Positions 12,035-27,021 of a DNA stretch of 64,000 nt are shown in pieces. Each line of letters begins with the position of its first letter. The stretch's first letter is position 1. Origin of the DNA: Artemisia argyi (lineage: Eukaryota; Streptophyta; Magnoliopsida; Asterales; Asteraceae); the NCBI GenBank assembly GCA_030686995.1, contig CM060684.1, positions 6,159,897 through 6,223,896 on the forward strand, written 5' to 3'. Made by a program: the position numbers and the translations under genes. The notes beneath the pieces are model-generated. The model worked only from the letters and a program-made list of their open reading frames with translations. It did not search any database and was not told the origin of the DNA.

Positions 12035-13614
12035 TGTGACTTTTGTGTTGTCACGGATATATGAAGATTAATATAAACATTTTCTATAACTAAGTAACTT
12101 ATTTAATCGACGGGTTAAATCGAGTTATTTGGCTATATAAAATGAGTATATTAATGGGTATCGTATCCCACGACGCCCATAGGTTGTGGTATATGTATTA
12201 GGATAATAAATTACTATATATCTCGTGGAATTTGGCCAATTTGACGATATATATAGGGAATTTATTGGACTACGATATATACCAAATAGTATACTTTGTG
12301 CTATGTGCTTTAGGTTGGGTATAATCTTGGAGCGGTATATTACGTAAATAAATATGGGAGATTATTAAATCGACGGATTTGATAAACTTCGATGATTTAT
12401 TTAAATAATATATTGGGCTAATATTAGACCTATAGATGGTTTATTATTTCGTTTCGTTGTGACTTCTTGGTTTGAGTTGTGTCGACCCTTCACCCATATG
12501 GATACCAAACGTCGAATTTCAAATTAATATGAAGATAATTCGAGAAATGGATATTTTTGGAAAGTAAAAATGGAATACGTTCGGGAATGGGAATATTTGA
12601 TTTTTGAGGAAATGGTTTCTGAACAAGCTTGATATTGTTAGGAAGTGCCGAGTCTGTAGTTGCCGTTACGTGAGTTTCTTGAGTTTGCTTACGTCTTTCA
12701 TCTATCGATTTCATATTGCTGATTTCTGAACTTGAGGTGAGTCATAGCCCCACTTTTTACTCTTGAACTTTGTTTTCAATACTTGGGGTGAGAAACGTGC
12801 AAATTATTTATGTGGACTATTATCGCTTCTATATTCTTTCTAAAAACTTGCTATGCGTATGGACTAGGATATATATATTGTCAGCTTTAGTCACATATAT
12901 TTTGTGTGTGCTATTCAAGGTTGGCTTATTTGGTTATTGGTGGATTGTCAGCTTTAGTCACATATATTTTGTGTGCACTATTCAAGGTTGGCTTATTTGG
13001 TTATTGTTTGGAATTGTCAACTTTAGTCACATAGTTTCGTGTGTACTATTCAAGGTTGGCTTATTTAGATACTGTAGTGTGCACCTATAGGTTATTAATA
13101 CTTCGGAGGTTATCCGAGTATTTATGATATTGCGGGGGTTACCCGAATATCTATGTTAGAGCGGAGGGTATCCGTGTGTTATGTTGGAGCGGAGGGTATC
13201 CGCAGGCTTTTAGTGATTCCTTAGTCTAGCTAGCAAGCGTTTTGCGTATATGTCCACTATATTGATGATGAATTTAAACCTATGATCTCACCAGCGAAAG
13301 CTGACTTTTAGCACGTTTTCTCAGGTAATTAAGCGATGATTTGGATGCATGGATTGGAAGGCTCGGCTAAGGCACCTGGTTTATGGATCTATTTTTCTAA
13401 ACTCTGATATTAAATTGTGGACCTACGTTTATTTCTTTTGGGCCTGACTCTGAACGATGTTGGGATAAATGTAAACTTTAAAACCCCGTTTTGGTTGTGT
13501 TTTTATTATGTTTACTTTATCTCGTTCTATTATGTCTTGTGTTGGATACCAATCCCCGTAGCACCCCGAAAGCTTGTTGAGTCTTCCGCTGTACCAAATT
13601 TTGGGGGTGTTACA
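12030..13614 (+). mobile_element. Element A: 5' LTR, second part
   Basis: This resumes immediately after solo LTR D and ends aattttgggggtgttaca at 13614, followed by gat and a degenerate primer-binding site. It holds three tandem copies of a 67-69-bp unit starting gtcagctttagtcac at 12880, 12947 and 13016. After these come four cggagg...atccg-like palindromic motifs between about 13103 and 13205. The region aligns with 21716-23295 of the 3' LTR. The reading frames over it have no recognisable domain. Confidence 0.92.
12737..13324 (+). promoter_or_regulatory. Candidate LTR-encoded intron in the element A 5' LTR
   Basis: The 5' splice site TTGAG|GTGAGT is at 12732-12742. The 3' splice site is preceded by a ctgac branch-point-like motif and a T-rich stretch, ending CTCAG|GTAATTAAG at 13324. 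The length is 588 nt. The 3' LTR copy is also 588 nt (22418-23005), with both sites intact. Confidence 0.5.
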
Positions 13615-13616
13615 GA

Positions 13617-13630
13617 TTCGTATCCGAGCC
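13617..13630 (+). promoter_or_regulatory. Element A primer-binding site (degenerate, initiator tRNA-Met type)
   Basis: ttcgtatccgagcc lies 3 bp after the LTR end. The plant tRNA-iMet site is tggtatcagagcc, so this copy has at least two mismatches and may prime poorly. Element B's copy is closer to consensus. Confidence 0.75.
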
Positions 13631-13790
13631 AAGGTTATAGAGAACTAGGTAAATAAACACCTAAACTATAACCGATTTTTATAGAAAACGATTCTTGACC
13701 ATTGCCCGCCAGCCCGCCAAGCCGAAGCATCATTATTATTATTGAGGTATATTGAGATGATTATTAGATATGGGATTCTTGAGATGATTT

Positions 13791-13926
13791 GAGGAATTAT
13801 ATGGCGTTTTGAGGAATTATTTGGCGTTTTGAGGAATTATATGGCGTTTTGAGGAATTATTTGGCGTTTTGAGGAATTATATGGCGTTTTGAGGAATTAT
13901 TTGGCGTTTTGAGGAATTATATGGCT
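13791..13926 (+). repeat. 20-bp tandem repeat, seven copies alternating in two versions
   Basis: Units starting at 13791, 13811, 13831, 13851, 13871, 13891 and 13911 read gaggaattat followed alternately by atggcgtttt and ttggcgtttt. The strict alternation makes the true unit a 40-bp dimer. It lies in element A's leader between the primer-binding site and the first ORF. Confidence 0.95.
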
Positions 13927-14083
13927 TAATTATTTTATTAATGGTTTTAGTAATGCGGTATTTCAAATCTTTCTTGATATATATATGATTTGAAATTATA
14001 TGATGATTTTTGATACGGTATTTTGAGTTCGCGGTTTAGTTGTTTTGAAACACTTACACCTACCCTACGCCGTTGTCACAATC

Positions 14084-14938
14084 ATGGCCTCCTATTCGTT
14101 CGATGTTACTGAGATTGTTATTGCTAGTACGCGTCGCCCCTCGTAGGTCACTATGGCCTCTGATGACCCATACACGATGGTCATGCGTTCAGTCGCTACT
14201 TCATCTTTCCATTTTCGCCCTAAGTCACCGACTTTATCGCATCGTGGTTCACCTACTCAGAGATGACGATTGATGAAGTACCCCTCTGACGAGGAGTACG
14301 AGGGTGAGCTAGTGAATGATGACCCTCAGGATGAGGAAGAGAATGATGACCCTCAGGATGATGAGGATGAGGATCCTCATGAGGAGGAGATGCCTGGTGA
14401 TGATGGTTCGCCAGCCCATTCAGCTCATTCTGCAAAGGCCGATTCCCCGATACATCCATTAGAGCCGGTTTCACCTGATCACCCATTTTTGTTTGATTCA
14501 CCACCTGGTAGTCCCGTGGTGTTGGACACACCATCTGAGATATCTGCTGAGCCTGCATATTTGGGTGAGACTGGTAGGATGTGGACTCGGATTACTACGC
14601 AGAGTGAGAGGATCTCACAGATGGCTGATCGACTTAAGATGGTTATTGGAGAGCTTATTGCTGAGTTGAGAGTTGATTTGACTACTGTCGTGGGCAGGAC
14701 AACAACGATTATGAGAGGTATGATGGAGATACCTGAGTAGATAGAGAGTCTGCAGAGAGGTTTTCTCACGGCTCGCGAGGCAGATCGCAAGCTGTGGCAG
14801 AGGAACACAGAGTTAGAGAAGGAGGTTGCGGACCTCAAAAGGGACGGAGATACACATAGTGTTGAGCTAGGATCGTTATTGAGGAATTTGGATGGTTTGG
14901 GATCGGAGTTGAGGAGTCTACGCCAGCATCATGGCTAG
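14084..14938 (+). pseudogene. Element A pre-gag ORF: acidic, coiled-coil protein (broken)
   Basis: An extra coding region precedes gag. The best-preserved frame runs from 14270 to 14938 with one in-frame TAG at 14738-14740 (probably from CAG). Upstream, a frame from the ATG at 14084 shows earlier stops. The product starts with an Asp/Glu-rich stretch (repeated DDPQDEE-like runs), passes through a Pro/Ser-rich middle, and ends in a heptad-like region (residues such as LQRGFLTAREADRKLWQRN) ending LRQHHG. That region predicts a coiled coil. No catalytic motif is visible. Element B has a counterpart in the same place. The function is unknown. It could assist RNA packaging or Gag assembly, but that is speculation. 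Confidence 0.6.
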
Positions 14939-15221
14939 ATCGATTTAGATTTGTGTTATTGTTGTGTTGCTTCCTAAGCCAGGGAGTACTTGGTTAGGAG
15001 AGCTAGTTATTCTATCTCTTATGCCATGTTATTCGGATTGTATGTTCGTCTCGTTTGGAACGATTAGTATTTATTATGTCTTTTGGTATTTTGGAACGAA
15101 GTATCGATCGCTACTTGTATGGACGATGGTGATTTCGTATGATATTCTACGGTTTTTGGCGTACATTGAGAATTGTGTTCCTATTTGCGTTGGTGATATC
15201 ATGTTGGTATTATGTTGATCT

Positions 15222-15946
15222 ATGGCCTCACGACGAAACCCTGTTAGAGCTACCAGAACTGGTCCTGCAACGACTACCCCTGGTCGTCAAGGACGCCGTC
15301 TTACTCGAAATGTTGAAACCCCTACTCCTGATAACCTGGACACTACTAACCGCGACAACAGGAATCAAAATGTTGATGTTCAGGGAGACAATGATCATGT
15401 TCCACTGAATGCACCTATTGTGGATCAAGCAATGATCAACCAACTTGTGGAGCAACGAGTTGCTGAGCTACTAGCTGAGTCAAATCATTCCAACAATTCT
15501 TCTGGAACATTTCCACCTGTTCGTGCTAATGGATGTAACTACAAGGAGTTTCGAATTTGTGGACCTATTGAGTTTGGTGGGACTGAAGGAGTGGTCTACT
15601 TGGTCAGGTGGATAGAGAAGACTGAGTCAGTATTCAATGTCAGTGGTTGTGCGGAGAATGCGAAGGTAAAGCTTGCTTCTTTTACTTTCAAGGATGAAGC
15701 TTTAACTTGGTGGAACAATTACTGTAATTCGGTTGGGAGTGATGTGGCTTATACTATGACTTGGGAGCAATTTAAATCTTTGCTAATTCAGACTTACTGC
15801 CCAAGGAATGAGGTTAAGAAGCTGGAGATTGAGTTCCGGAATCACAAGGTGAAAGGTACCGATATGGCGACTTACAACCGCCGCTACCGAGAGTTAGCCT
15901 TGCTTTGCCCAGATATGGTAAGGACTGTTGAGCTCGACCACTTGCT

Positions 15947-15974
<28 letters not shown>
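15222..15974 (+). pseudogene. gag: Element A gag (capsid part), decayed
   Basis: ATG at 15222 opens a 250-codon frame. It has a basic N-terminus and then the retrotransposon Gag capsid domain: FGGTEG near residue 120, a core including LTWWNNYC, CPRNEVKKLE, and YNRRYRELALLCP. The frame ends in unrelated residues. The zinc knuckle follows in another frame after only about 25 codons, whereas in element B about 140 codons separate the same landmarks. Element A therefore seems to have lost part of gag as well as its frame. Gag would coat the element RNA in cytoplasmic virus-like particles. Confidence 0.85.
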
Positions 15975-19552
<3,578 letters not shown>

Positions 19553-19586
19553 ATGGTTTGTTCCGAGTGAAACCCGGGACGGGTTT

Positions 19587-19604
19587 CTTCTGAGGCTGGG
19601 AGGA
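19587..19604 (+). promoter_or_regulatory. Element A polypurine tract
   Basis: ggctgggagga lies directly before the 3' LTR start at 19605. This is the normal place for plus-strand priming. Confidence 0.8.
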
Positions 19605-21375
19605 TGTGACAACTGGCAAATAAGGGAGCCGTTTTGAAAACCCGCATTACTTTAAAATTTATAATTTTGGAATATTTGAAAAGTTTATTGTGACGAGATA
19701 TTTTATGAACGTTGGAATGCGATTTTTAATCGTATGTTATTTATGGAATTTGATTATTTATTAATGATTTGGTTCGAATCATTCGTGATGATTTATTTTT
19801 GAGATCATTATTTGGCACTACATTGACTCCGGCACTAGGAAAACCTAACAATTTTAATTATTTTAATATTGGTTCGGATATTTATATTTTTGGAACGTAT
19901 CGCGAGGTTTTGATTATTTTGGAACGATTTCGGTTCGAGAAAGTTGATTTGTTATTTAAGGTTTCGGGTTTGGTCCGTGTATTTACACCGGGCTACTTAA
20001 CCCACTTTACCCCTTAATATTATTATTATTATTATTAATAAAAAGGTTTTTTTTATAAGAGTAAATTGAAAATCGTCCTTGTGAAAACCTGATAAAGCAA
20101 CACAACAGCACCATCACCTTCACCAACATTCACATCTCTCTCTCTCTTTTAATATATCAACACCACCGCCACCTTAAACCCCCAATAGCACCACCACCGC
20201 CACCCTCACATCAAAACTAACACCACCATCTTAACCATCTTTTCCCGATCTATCTATTGGTATAAACCACGCGTGACTTGGACCACCCTAACACCACATA
20301 TGAATTGATATCACCACTTTAACACCACCTTTGTTATCTTTTCTTTTTGGGTTTTTGAAGAAATCACGTTTTGGAGCTTTATTGAAGGTGAGTGGCCACG
20401 AATCTTATTCGTGCGCCTCGATTTGTACCCAAACCGTGGGTATATGTATATTTCTTGATGGGTTTTGATGAAATCTTGGCTAAAAAGTGATGGGGAAATG
20501 ATATTTTGTCATTAAAAATCCGTTTGGTATCTTGGGTTTTGGTTTTGACGCGAGTTGATACTCGATTTGTAACTTTGGGTCGCGTTTGGTTTTGTTGGTT
20601 GGCTCGTTAGGAGCATGGCCGAGACTTAAGGTCTCGGTGAGACCCTTTTCTTGGCTCGTTGAGAGTCCAAGAGGACTCATGGTCCGATATTATTGATACT
20701 TGGTCGATTTGGATTAGCCGATTTGATGTTGTGTTTGTCTTGGGTGTGCCGCGACCTTGTATGGTCCGTTTGGCATTTTTGGATCGGCTCGAAGTGAGCT
20801 ATGTCGTGGCCTTGTGGTCATGGTATTGAGTCCTTGTGACTCATGGTTCTAGCCGAGACCCAAGTGGGTCGTTTGGCTCGGGTTTGGCGTGGTAAACCAA
20901 ACCATATGATATGCATATTTGATTGTTTCTTGTTGTTGTTTTATTGTTGTTATTATTATTATTGTGGCATATCTTTTGGACCGAAGCATTGGTTTGGGTC
21001 TAGATTCTTTGTGGTCTCGACATGGTATACTTTTGATTGATTTTGGAGTTGTGTTGACGAGTGTGGATTTGGGGACCGATTGTGAGACGGTCAATTAGAT
21101 GACGGAGATAGGTTAGTTGGGTGCCGTAGTCGGACCCTAATGTTGTAGCACGTGGATTTGGGATTGTTTTGGACGGAGTTGATTTATTTATTTTGACTTG
21201 GTTATTATTTTTGGACTTGGACTATGAGCCGAGAGTGATGACTCGGACATGTGACCAAACTCTTATGACTCGATAAATATTTAAAATCAAACATTAAAAA
21301 CAATTCTCGTAATAATTTTATTGATAATATAATCGTTTATATACGTATATATACGTGATAAACGTACACACACAC

Positions 21376-21475
<100 letters not shown>

Positions 21476-22417
21476 AATGCGTATATTAATTATAAAACGA
21501 TCACGAGTAAATGTTATAATAATATAACGATAATTATTATACTATGCAAATAGTGCAATAAATGTTGAAGTATTATTATAGATAATAACTATAAATAATG
21601 TCGAGAACTAATACGTCGGGTAAGTAATAATTAAAAACATAACTTTTTGTAAATTTAGAAAAACTTATCGAGTTATACGAGTTGTGGTTACTTAAAGTCC
21701 AAGTGGGCTTTATTATGTGACTTTTGTGTTGTCACGGATATATGACGATTAATATAAACATTTTCTATAACTATGTAACTTATTTAATCGACGGGTTAAA
21801 TCGAGTTATTTGGCTATATAAAATGAGTATATTAATGGGCATCGTATCCCACGACGCCCATAGGTTGTGGTATATGTATTAGGATAATAAATTAGTATAT
21901 ATCTCGTGGAATTTGGCCAATTTGACGATATATATAGGGAATTTATTGGACTACGATATATACCAAATAGTATACTTTGTGCTATGTGCTTTAGGTTGGG
22001 TATAATCTTGGAGCGGTATATTACGTAAATAAATATGGGAGATTATTAAATCGACGGATTTGATAAACTTCGATGATTTATTTAAATAATATATTGGGCT
22101 AATATTAGACCTATAGATGGTTTATTATTTCGTTTCGTTGTGACTTCTTGGTTTGAGTTGTGTCGACCCTTCACCCATATGGATACCAAATGTCGAATTT
22201 CAAATTAATATGAAGATAATTCGAGAAATGGATATTTTTGGAAAGTAAAAATGGAATACGTTCGAGAATGGGAATATTTGATTTTTGAGGAAATGGATTC
22301 TGAACGAGCTTGATATTGTTAGGAAGTGTCGAGTCTGTAGTTGCCGTTACGTGAGTTTCTTGAGTTTGCTTACGTCTTTCATCTATCGATTTCTTATTGC
22401 TGATTTCTGGACTTGAG

Positions 22418-23005
22418 GTGAGTCATAGCCCCACTTTTTACTCTTGAACTTTGTTTTCAATACTTGGGGTGAGAAACGTGCAAATTATTTATGTGGACTA
22501 TTATCGCTTCTATATTCTTTCTAAAAACTTGCTATGCGTATGGACTAGGATATATATATTGTCAGCTTTAGTCACATATATTTTGTGTGTGCTATTCAAG
22601 GTTGGCTTATTTGGTTATTGGTGGATTGTCAGCTTTAGTTACATATATTTTGTGTGCACTATTCAAGGTTGGCTTATTTATTTATTGTTTGGAATTGTCA
22701 ACTTTAGTCACATAGTTTCGTATGTACTATTCAAGGTTGGCTTATTTAGATACTGTAGTGTGCACCTATAGGTTATTAATACTTCGGAGGTTATCCGAGT
22801 ATTTATGATATTGCGGGGGTTACCCGAATATCTATGTTAGAGCGGAGGGTATCCGTGTGTTATGTTGGAGCGGAGGGTATCCGCAGGCTTTTAGTGATTC
22901 CTTAGTCTAGCTAGCAAGCATTTTGCGTATATGTCCACTATATTGATGATGAATTTAAACCTATGATCTCACCAGCGAAAGCTGACTTTTAGCACGTTTT
23001 CTCAG
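22418..23005 (+). promoter_or_regulatory. Candidate LTR-encoded intron in the element A 3' LTR
   Basis: Same splice-site pair and same 588-nt length as at 12737-13324. Both sites have stayed intact in this copy. Confidence 0.5.
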
Positions 23006-23300
23006 GTAATTAAGCGATGATTTAGATGCATGGATTGGAAGGCTCGGCTAAGGCACCTGGTTTATGGATCTATTTTTCTAAACTCTGATATTAAATTGTG
23101 GACCTACGTTTATTTCTTTTGGGCCTGACTCTGAACGATGTTGGGATAAATGTAAACTTTAAAACCCCGTTTTGGTTGTGTTTTTATTATGTTTACTTTA
23201 TCTCGTTCTATTATGTCTTGTGTTGGATACCAATCCCCGTAGCACCCCGAAAGCTTGTTGAGTCTTCCGCTGTACCAAATTTTGGGGGTGTTACAGATAT

Positions 23301-23399
23301 TGACTATCTTTTGAATTGTTTTCTATGAGTATGACTGTGTACTAAACTATAATGACCCCGATTAGACTTCCGCTGCTTATCAAATTTCGGGGTGTTACA
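23301..23399 (+). mobile_element. Element B: 5' LTR, terminal 99 bp after element A
   Basis: Sequence after element A's target duplication ends aaatttcggggtgttaca at 23399, followed by ga and a primer-binding site. It is the end of B's 5' LTR, making that LTR about 3365 bp without the insertion. Confidence 0.88.
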
Positions 23400-23401
23400 G
23401 A

Positions 23402-23415
23402 TTGTTATCAGAGCC
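23402..23415 (+). promoter_or_regulatory. Element B primer-binding site (initiator tRNA-Met type)
   Basis: ttgttatcagagcc lies 2 bp after the LTR end, one mismatch from the plant tRNA-iMet complement ttggtatcagagcc. Confidence 0.85.
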
Positions 23416-23651
23416 AGGTTATAGAGAACCGAATGATTTTTCAAAACATTGGACTATAACCTCACCAGATTTCTAAACAAACTATTTATCACCAAAATGC
23501 CCTCCGTGCCAGCGCTTGCCAACATCATGTTTTAGGTTTGATTTTTAGCACCCATTGCACTTAATTCACTATGACACCATGATCACTGTGCATGTAGCAT
23601 TATGTAGACTAAATGACTTATATTATTTTTATTTTGGGATATTACAGTACC

Positions 23652-25152
23652 ATGTCGCCCCCGATTATTATCTTGTCTAATAGCGATGACGTCGTGCCGG
23701 CATCATCCACCCACCCTACTATTGATTTATCTGACTATGACACCCAGAACACCTGAGACACCCATGATTTTGACCATGACACCCTACCTGTATCACCTGC
23801 TATTCCATCTCCTATTCCATCTGGAGACCCATCTACTGATACTGAGCCCTTTGAGGAGGGTGAGGTTGCTTCTACACCCATTGATTCTTTTGCTACACAG
23901 CCGCTTTTTCGTCCTGTCTATGGACCTATGACACACGACTAGTACATGTATGATCAGTATCTCATGTCTCAGCAGTTTCTTGTGGCTGATGACCGCCCTA
24001 CACCACTTGTTAGTTACCACACCGGTTCAGATGCTGATGACGAGTCTTCTGACTCTGATACTTCTGACACTGCTGCATCTATTCCACCACCATCCCCGCC
24101 TGCACCGACTCGTCGATGCAAGCGAGTGAGGACCCTCGAGCCTTTTGAGCCTAAGCCTTTCGGAGAGTTGTTTCGATACCATGATGATAGCTTTACCCGC
24201 AAATGCACGGCTCGGAAAAGTCTGTATTTTGCCTACTTCTACTGTTACACCGCCTGTATCTACATCTGTACCACCACCTGTACTACCACCTGTTTCTATG
24301 CCTGAGCTGACACCTGTGGCATCACCCGCACCTTCACCATCTCGATCACCATCACCTGTATCACCATTACCTGAGCCACACCCGTATATGCTACCTACTT
24401 ACACCGCACCCCACTCTTCTGAGGTTTTGCCACCCATGCCACCACCTACGGTTTTCTACTCTCAGACTACTACTGTGCCGATACCATCACCTATTTCGTC
24501 ACTTATTCCATCACCATCACCTGTTCCTGTTGAGACCACTACTTCACCCGGCATTCATAGGTTGGTTGATGCCCGCCGATGGTCATTTTTGATAGAGTGC
24601 ATTCAACGATGGAGATTTATTGAGGGGTCACTTAGGGCTGTTGAGCTTGGAGAGAGTTCTTCAGCGGTGTTACCGGTCACTGGAGAGCCGATACACCATA
24701 CTATCCCTCTATTGGCTGCTAGGTTGGTTAGGCATGAGGATCGACTTGATAAGCTATTGAGCGTTATTCAGGATATATCCTTGGAGAGGATTGAGATTAT
24801 GGGGGAGGAGATCGAGAGCCTTGTTGTACATATGACAGCTCTAGAGATGGTATTTGAGATGATGGGGACAGAGCTTGAGGAGGCACAGGCTACCATCACT
24901 AAGTTTGGTCACCGACTAGACGTACAGAGGCACGAGACTGAGGATCTAAGAGAGATAGCGATCATCACGCAGCAGATGCTAGAGCATCAGACACAGGAGT
25001 TGGCCACCTCTAGTGCTACCATTCACGCTCTTTCAGCCACGATTGAGGAGATTCAGGCCAGAGAGAGATCCAGAGATGAGGAGATGATAGAGCTTATCTG
25101 GATCATCAGAGAGCTAGAGAGGAGATCAGGAGGCGCACCTGGACCTTCATAG
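23652..25152 (+). pseudogene. Element B pre-gag ORF: Pro-rich then coiled-coil protein (broken)
   Basis: ATG at 23652 starts a frame reading MSPPIIILSNSDD that is interrupted by a TGA near 23755 and a TAG near 23941. It continues in the same frame to about 24200 and then shifts to the frame ending at 25152. The first part is acidic and Ser/Asp-rich. The middle is a long Pro/Ser/Thr-rich region. The last 150 residues are rich in Glu, Leu and Ile with heptad spacing (for example HRLDVQRHETEDLREI), suggesting a coiled coil ending SGGAPGPS. It occupies the same position as the element A frame at 14084-14938. No enzyme motif is visible. It is a retrotransposon accessory protein of unknown role. 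Confidence 0.6.
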
Positions 25153-25540
25153 ATCTGTGACATATCTCTACATTCAGAGACATCTTAACTTGCCACCTGT
25201 GGCATTAATAATGTTATATCTTATTGTTTTTGTAACAATGAATTCAAATTATTAAAACTTTATGTTGGTTATGATTGTACTATATGGATATTGATTTATG
25301 ATGATTCAGTTGTTTGATCTTATATTATGCTCCCATATTGAGATTCGTTATAATTTCCATGTGTGTTGTTACATGTCGTGATGATTATTTATGAATGATA
25401 TGGTTTATATTGGTGTATGTATGGTGTGATTGTGATGTATTTTGTGATGATCTCGACTATTATGAGCTTGGTTATATTATTTCTCTTGTTATTGATCGAT
25501 GTTGGGATTCTTACTTATACACTTGCGATTTTATAGAGTT
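25153..25540 (+). other. Element B spacer between pre-gag ORF and gag
   Basis: About 390 bp of AT-rich sequence without a coding signature. Element A has a similar 283-bp spacer (14939-15221). It might hold a signal for translating gag downstream of another ORF, such as a splice acceptor, but I cannot identify one. Confidence 0.5.
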
Positions 25541-26187
25541 ATGGCCCCTAGGAAAACCGCTACTGCTACCTCATCACCCGCTATGACCCAAGCTGCTATC
25601 AGAAAGTTGGTCACCGACAGTGTTGCTGCAGCTTGGAAGAGCAGGCTGCCGTAATGGAGCGAACTAGTAGCCATAACCGAGCCACTGCTGAAAGCGAGTC
25701 CGCTGCGACTCGGAAGTGCACCTATAAGGACTTCATTGCTTGTAAACCATCCCACTTCAAAGGCACTGAAGAAGTAACAGAACTTTCCAGATGGTTTGAG
25801 TGAACTGAGACTGTGTTTGTGAGGAGCGGTTGTGCCGCTGAAAACAGAGTCTCGTTTGCTACTGGAACATTGTTGGAAGACGCGTTGTCTTGGTTGAACG
25901 CGACTGCTCAGAAGATAGGTGTGGAGGAGGCCTATCAGATCACCTGGGCAGACTTGAAGGAAAGGATGTTGAAGAAGTTCTGTCCAAGAGGAGAAGTTAA
26001 GAAACTAGAAGATGAGGGACTACCCAGGAGCATTGAGGGAAACGTCAAGGCTTATGATAGGAGATTTCAGGAACTTGCCACACTTTGCCCTTCAAAGGTT
26101 CCCGACTTGGAAAAGTTGTTGTAAAAGTACATTGAGGGACTACCCAGGAGCATTGAGGGAAACGTCACCTCGTCGAAGCCTCAATCT
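25541..26187 (+). pseudogene. gag: Element B gag, capsid part, decayed
   Basis: ATG at 25541 gives MAPRKTATATSS. A frameshift near 25635 moves the reading, and a TGA at about 25801 follows SRWFE. The frame 25813-26124 carries the capsid core (GTLLEDALSWLN, CPRGEVKKLE, RRFQELATLCP) and ends in a TAA at 26122-26124. A 36-bp segment at 26013-26048 is duplicated at 26133-26168. The downstream copy is where related Gags read YIEGLPRSIEGNV, so the upstream copy looks like an intruder replacing native capsid sequence. Confidence 0.8.
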
Positions 26188-27021
26188 TTGGAAGAAGCAA
26201 TGACTATTGCCCAAAGACTGCTAGACCGGGAGATTAAGCGTAACTCTGCTCAGGGGAACAACGATCACAAAAGGAAGATTGATGACCGGAAGACAAACAA
26301 CAGCAACAACAACCATAACCACAACCGCAACTACCACCATGACAGAAACACCCAGCACAACCAACAGAACCGACGACAGGAAGCTGCTAAAGCTTATGTT
26401 GCCGTGCCAGTTAAGAATACTGGGTATGCTGGACCTGCCCCGTTTTGTGACAAGTGTAAGATGCATCACACTGGACTCTGCTATGCTAAGTGTGGGAAGT
26501 GTTCAAGGACTGGACATAAGACACAAGATTGCAAGGCTACAGGAGCTAACTTGCAACCCGTGGCTGTAGTATGCCATGCTTGTGGGGAGAAAGGACACTA
26601 CAGGCGTCAGTTCCCTAACAAGAATAACAATGCACGTGGGAGAGCATACGTGCTGGGAGATGGAAATGTCCAGCAAGATCCGAACGTAGTCACGAGTACG
26701 TTCTATCTAAACAACTGCCTTGTTAAAGTTTTATTTGATTCTGGAGCCGACCAAAGTTTCGTACCTATTTATCTTGCACCTCTACTTAGTATTAAACCGA
26801 CCAAACTAGACACCACATACGAGATTGAACTAGCCGATGGAAAGCTAGTGAGCACTAACACTATACTCCGGGGTTGCACCCTGCGACTATTAGACACCCC
26901 ATTTGTCATTGACCTTATGCCTATTAGACTTGGTAGTTTCGACGTCGTTATAGGAATGGATTGGTTATCCAAGAATGCGCTAAGATCATTTTTGACGAGA
27001 AGGACGTTCACATTCCCCTGA
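26188..27021 (+). pseudogene. gag: Element B gag zinc knuckles + protease
   Basis: An open 277-codon frame. An Asn/His-rich linker comes first, then a complete CCHC knuckle CGKCSRTGHKTQDC (about 26491), then a second knuckle CHACGEKGHYRRQF whose last Cys is replaced by Phe. The aspartic protease follows with LFDSGADQSF (about 26732) and the conserved [11 protein letters not shown] (about 26945). The frame breaks at about 26980, and pol continues in the frame beginning at 26961. Gag packages RNA and the protease would cut the polyprotein. The broken knuckle and the shift suggest loss of function. Confidence 0.85.

Noticed and set aside
12030..13614. Protein-coding gene at 12770-13090
   Set aside because: The frame spans the 67-69-bp repeats within the candidate LTR intron and has an almost identical twin in the 3' LTR. 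Its hydrophobic look comes from T-rich repeats.
14253..14558. Minus-strand His/Pro-rich ORF
   Set aside because: It is the antisense of the acidic repeat in the element A pre-gag ORF.
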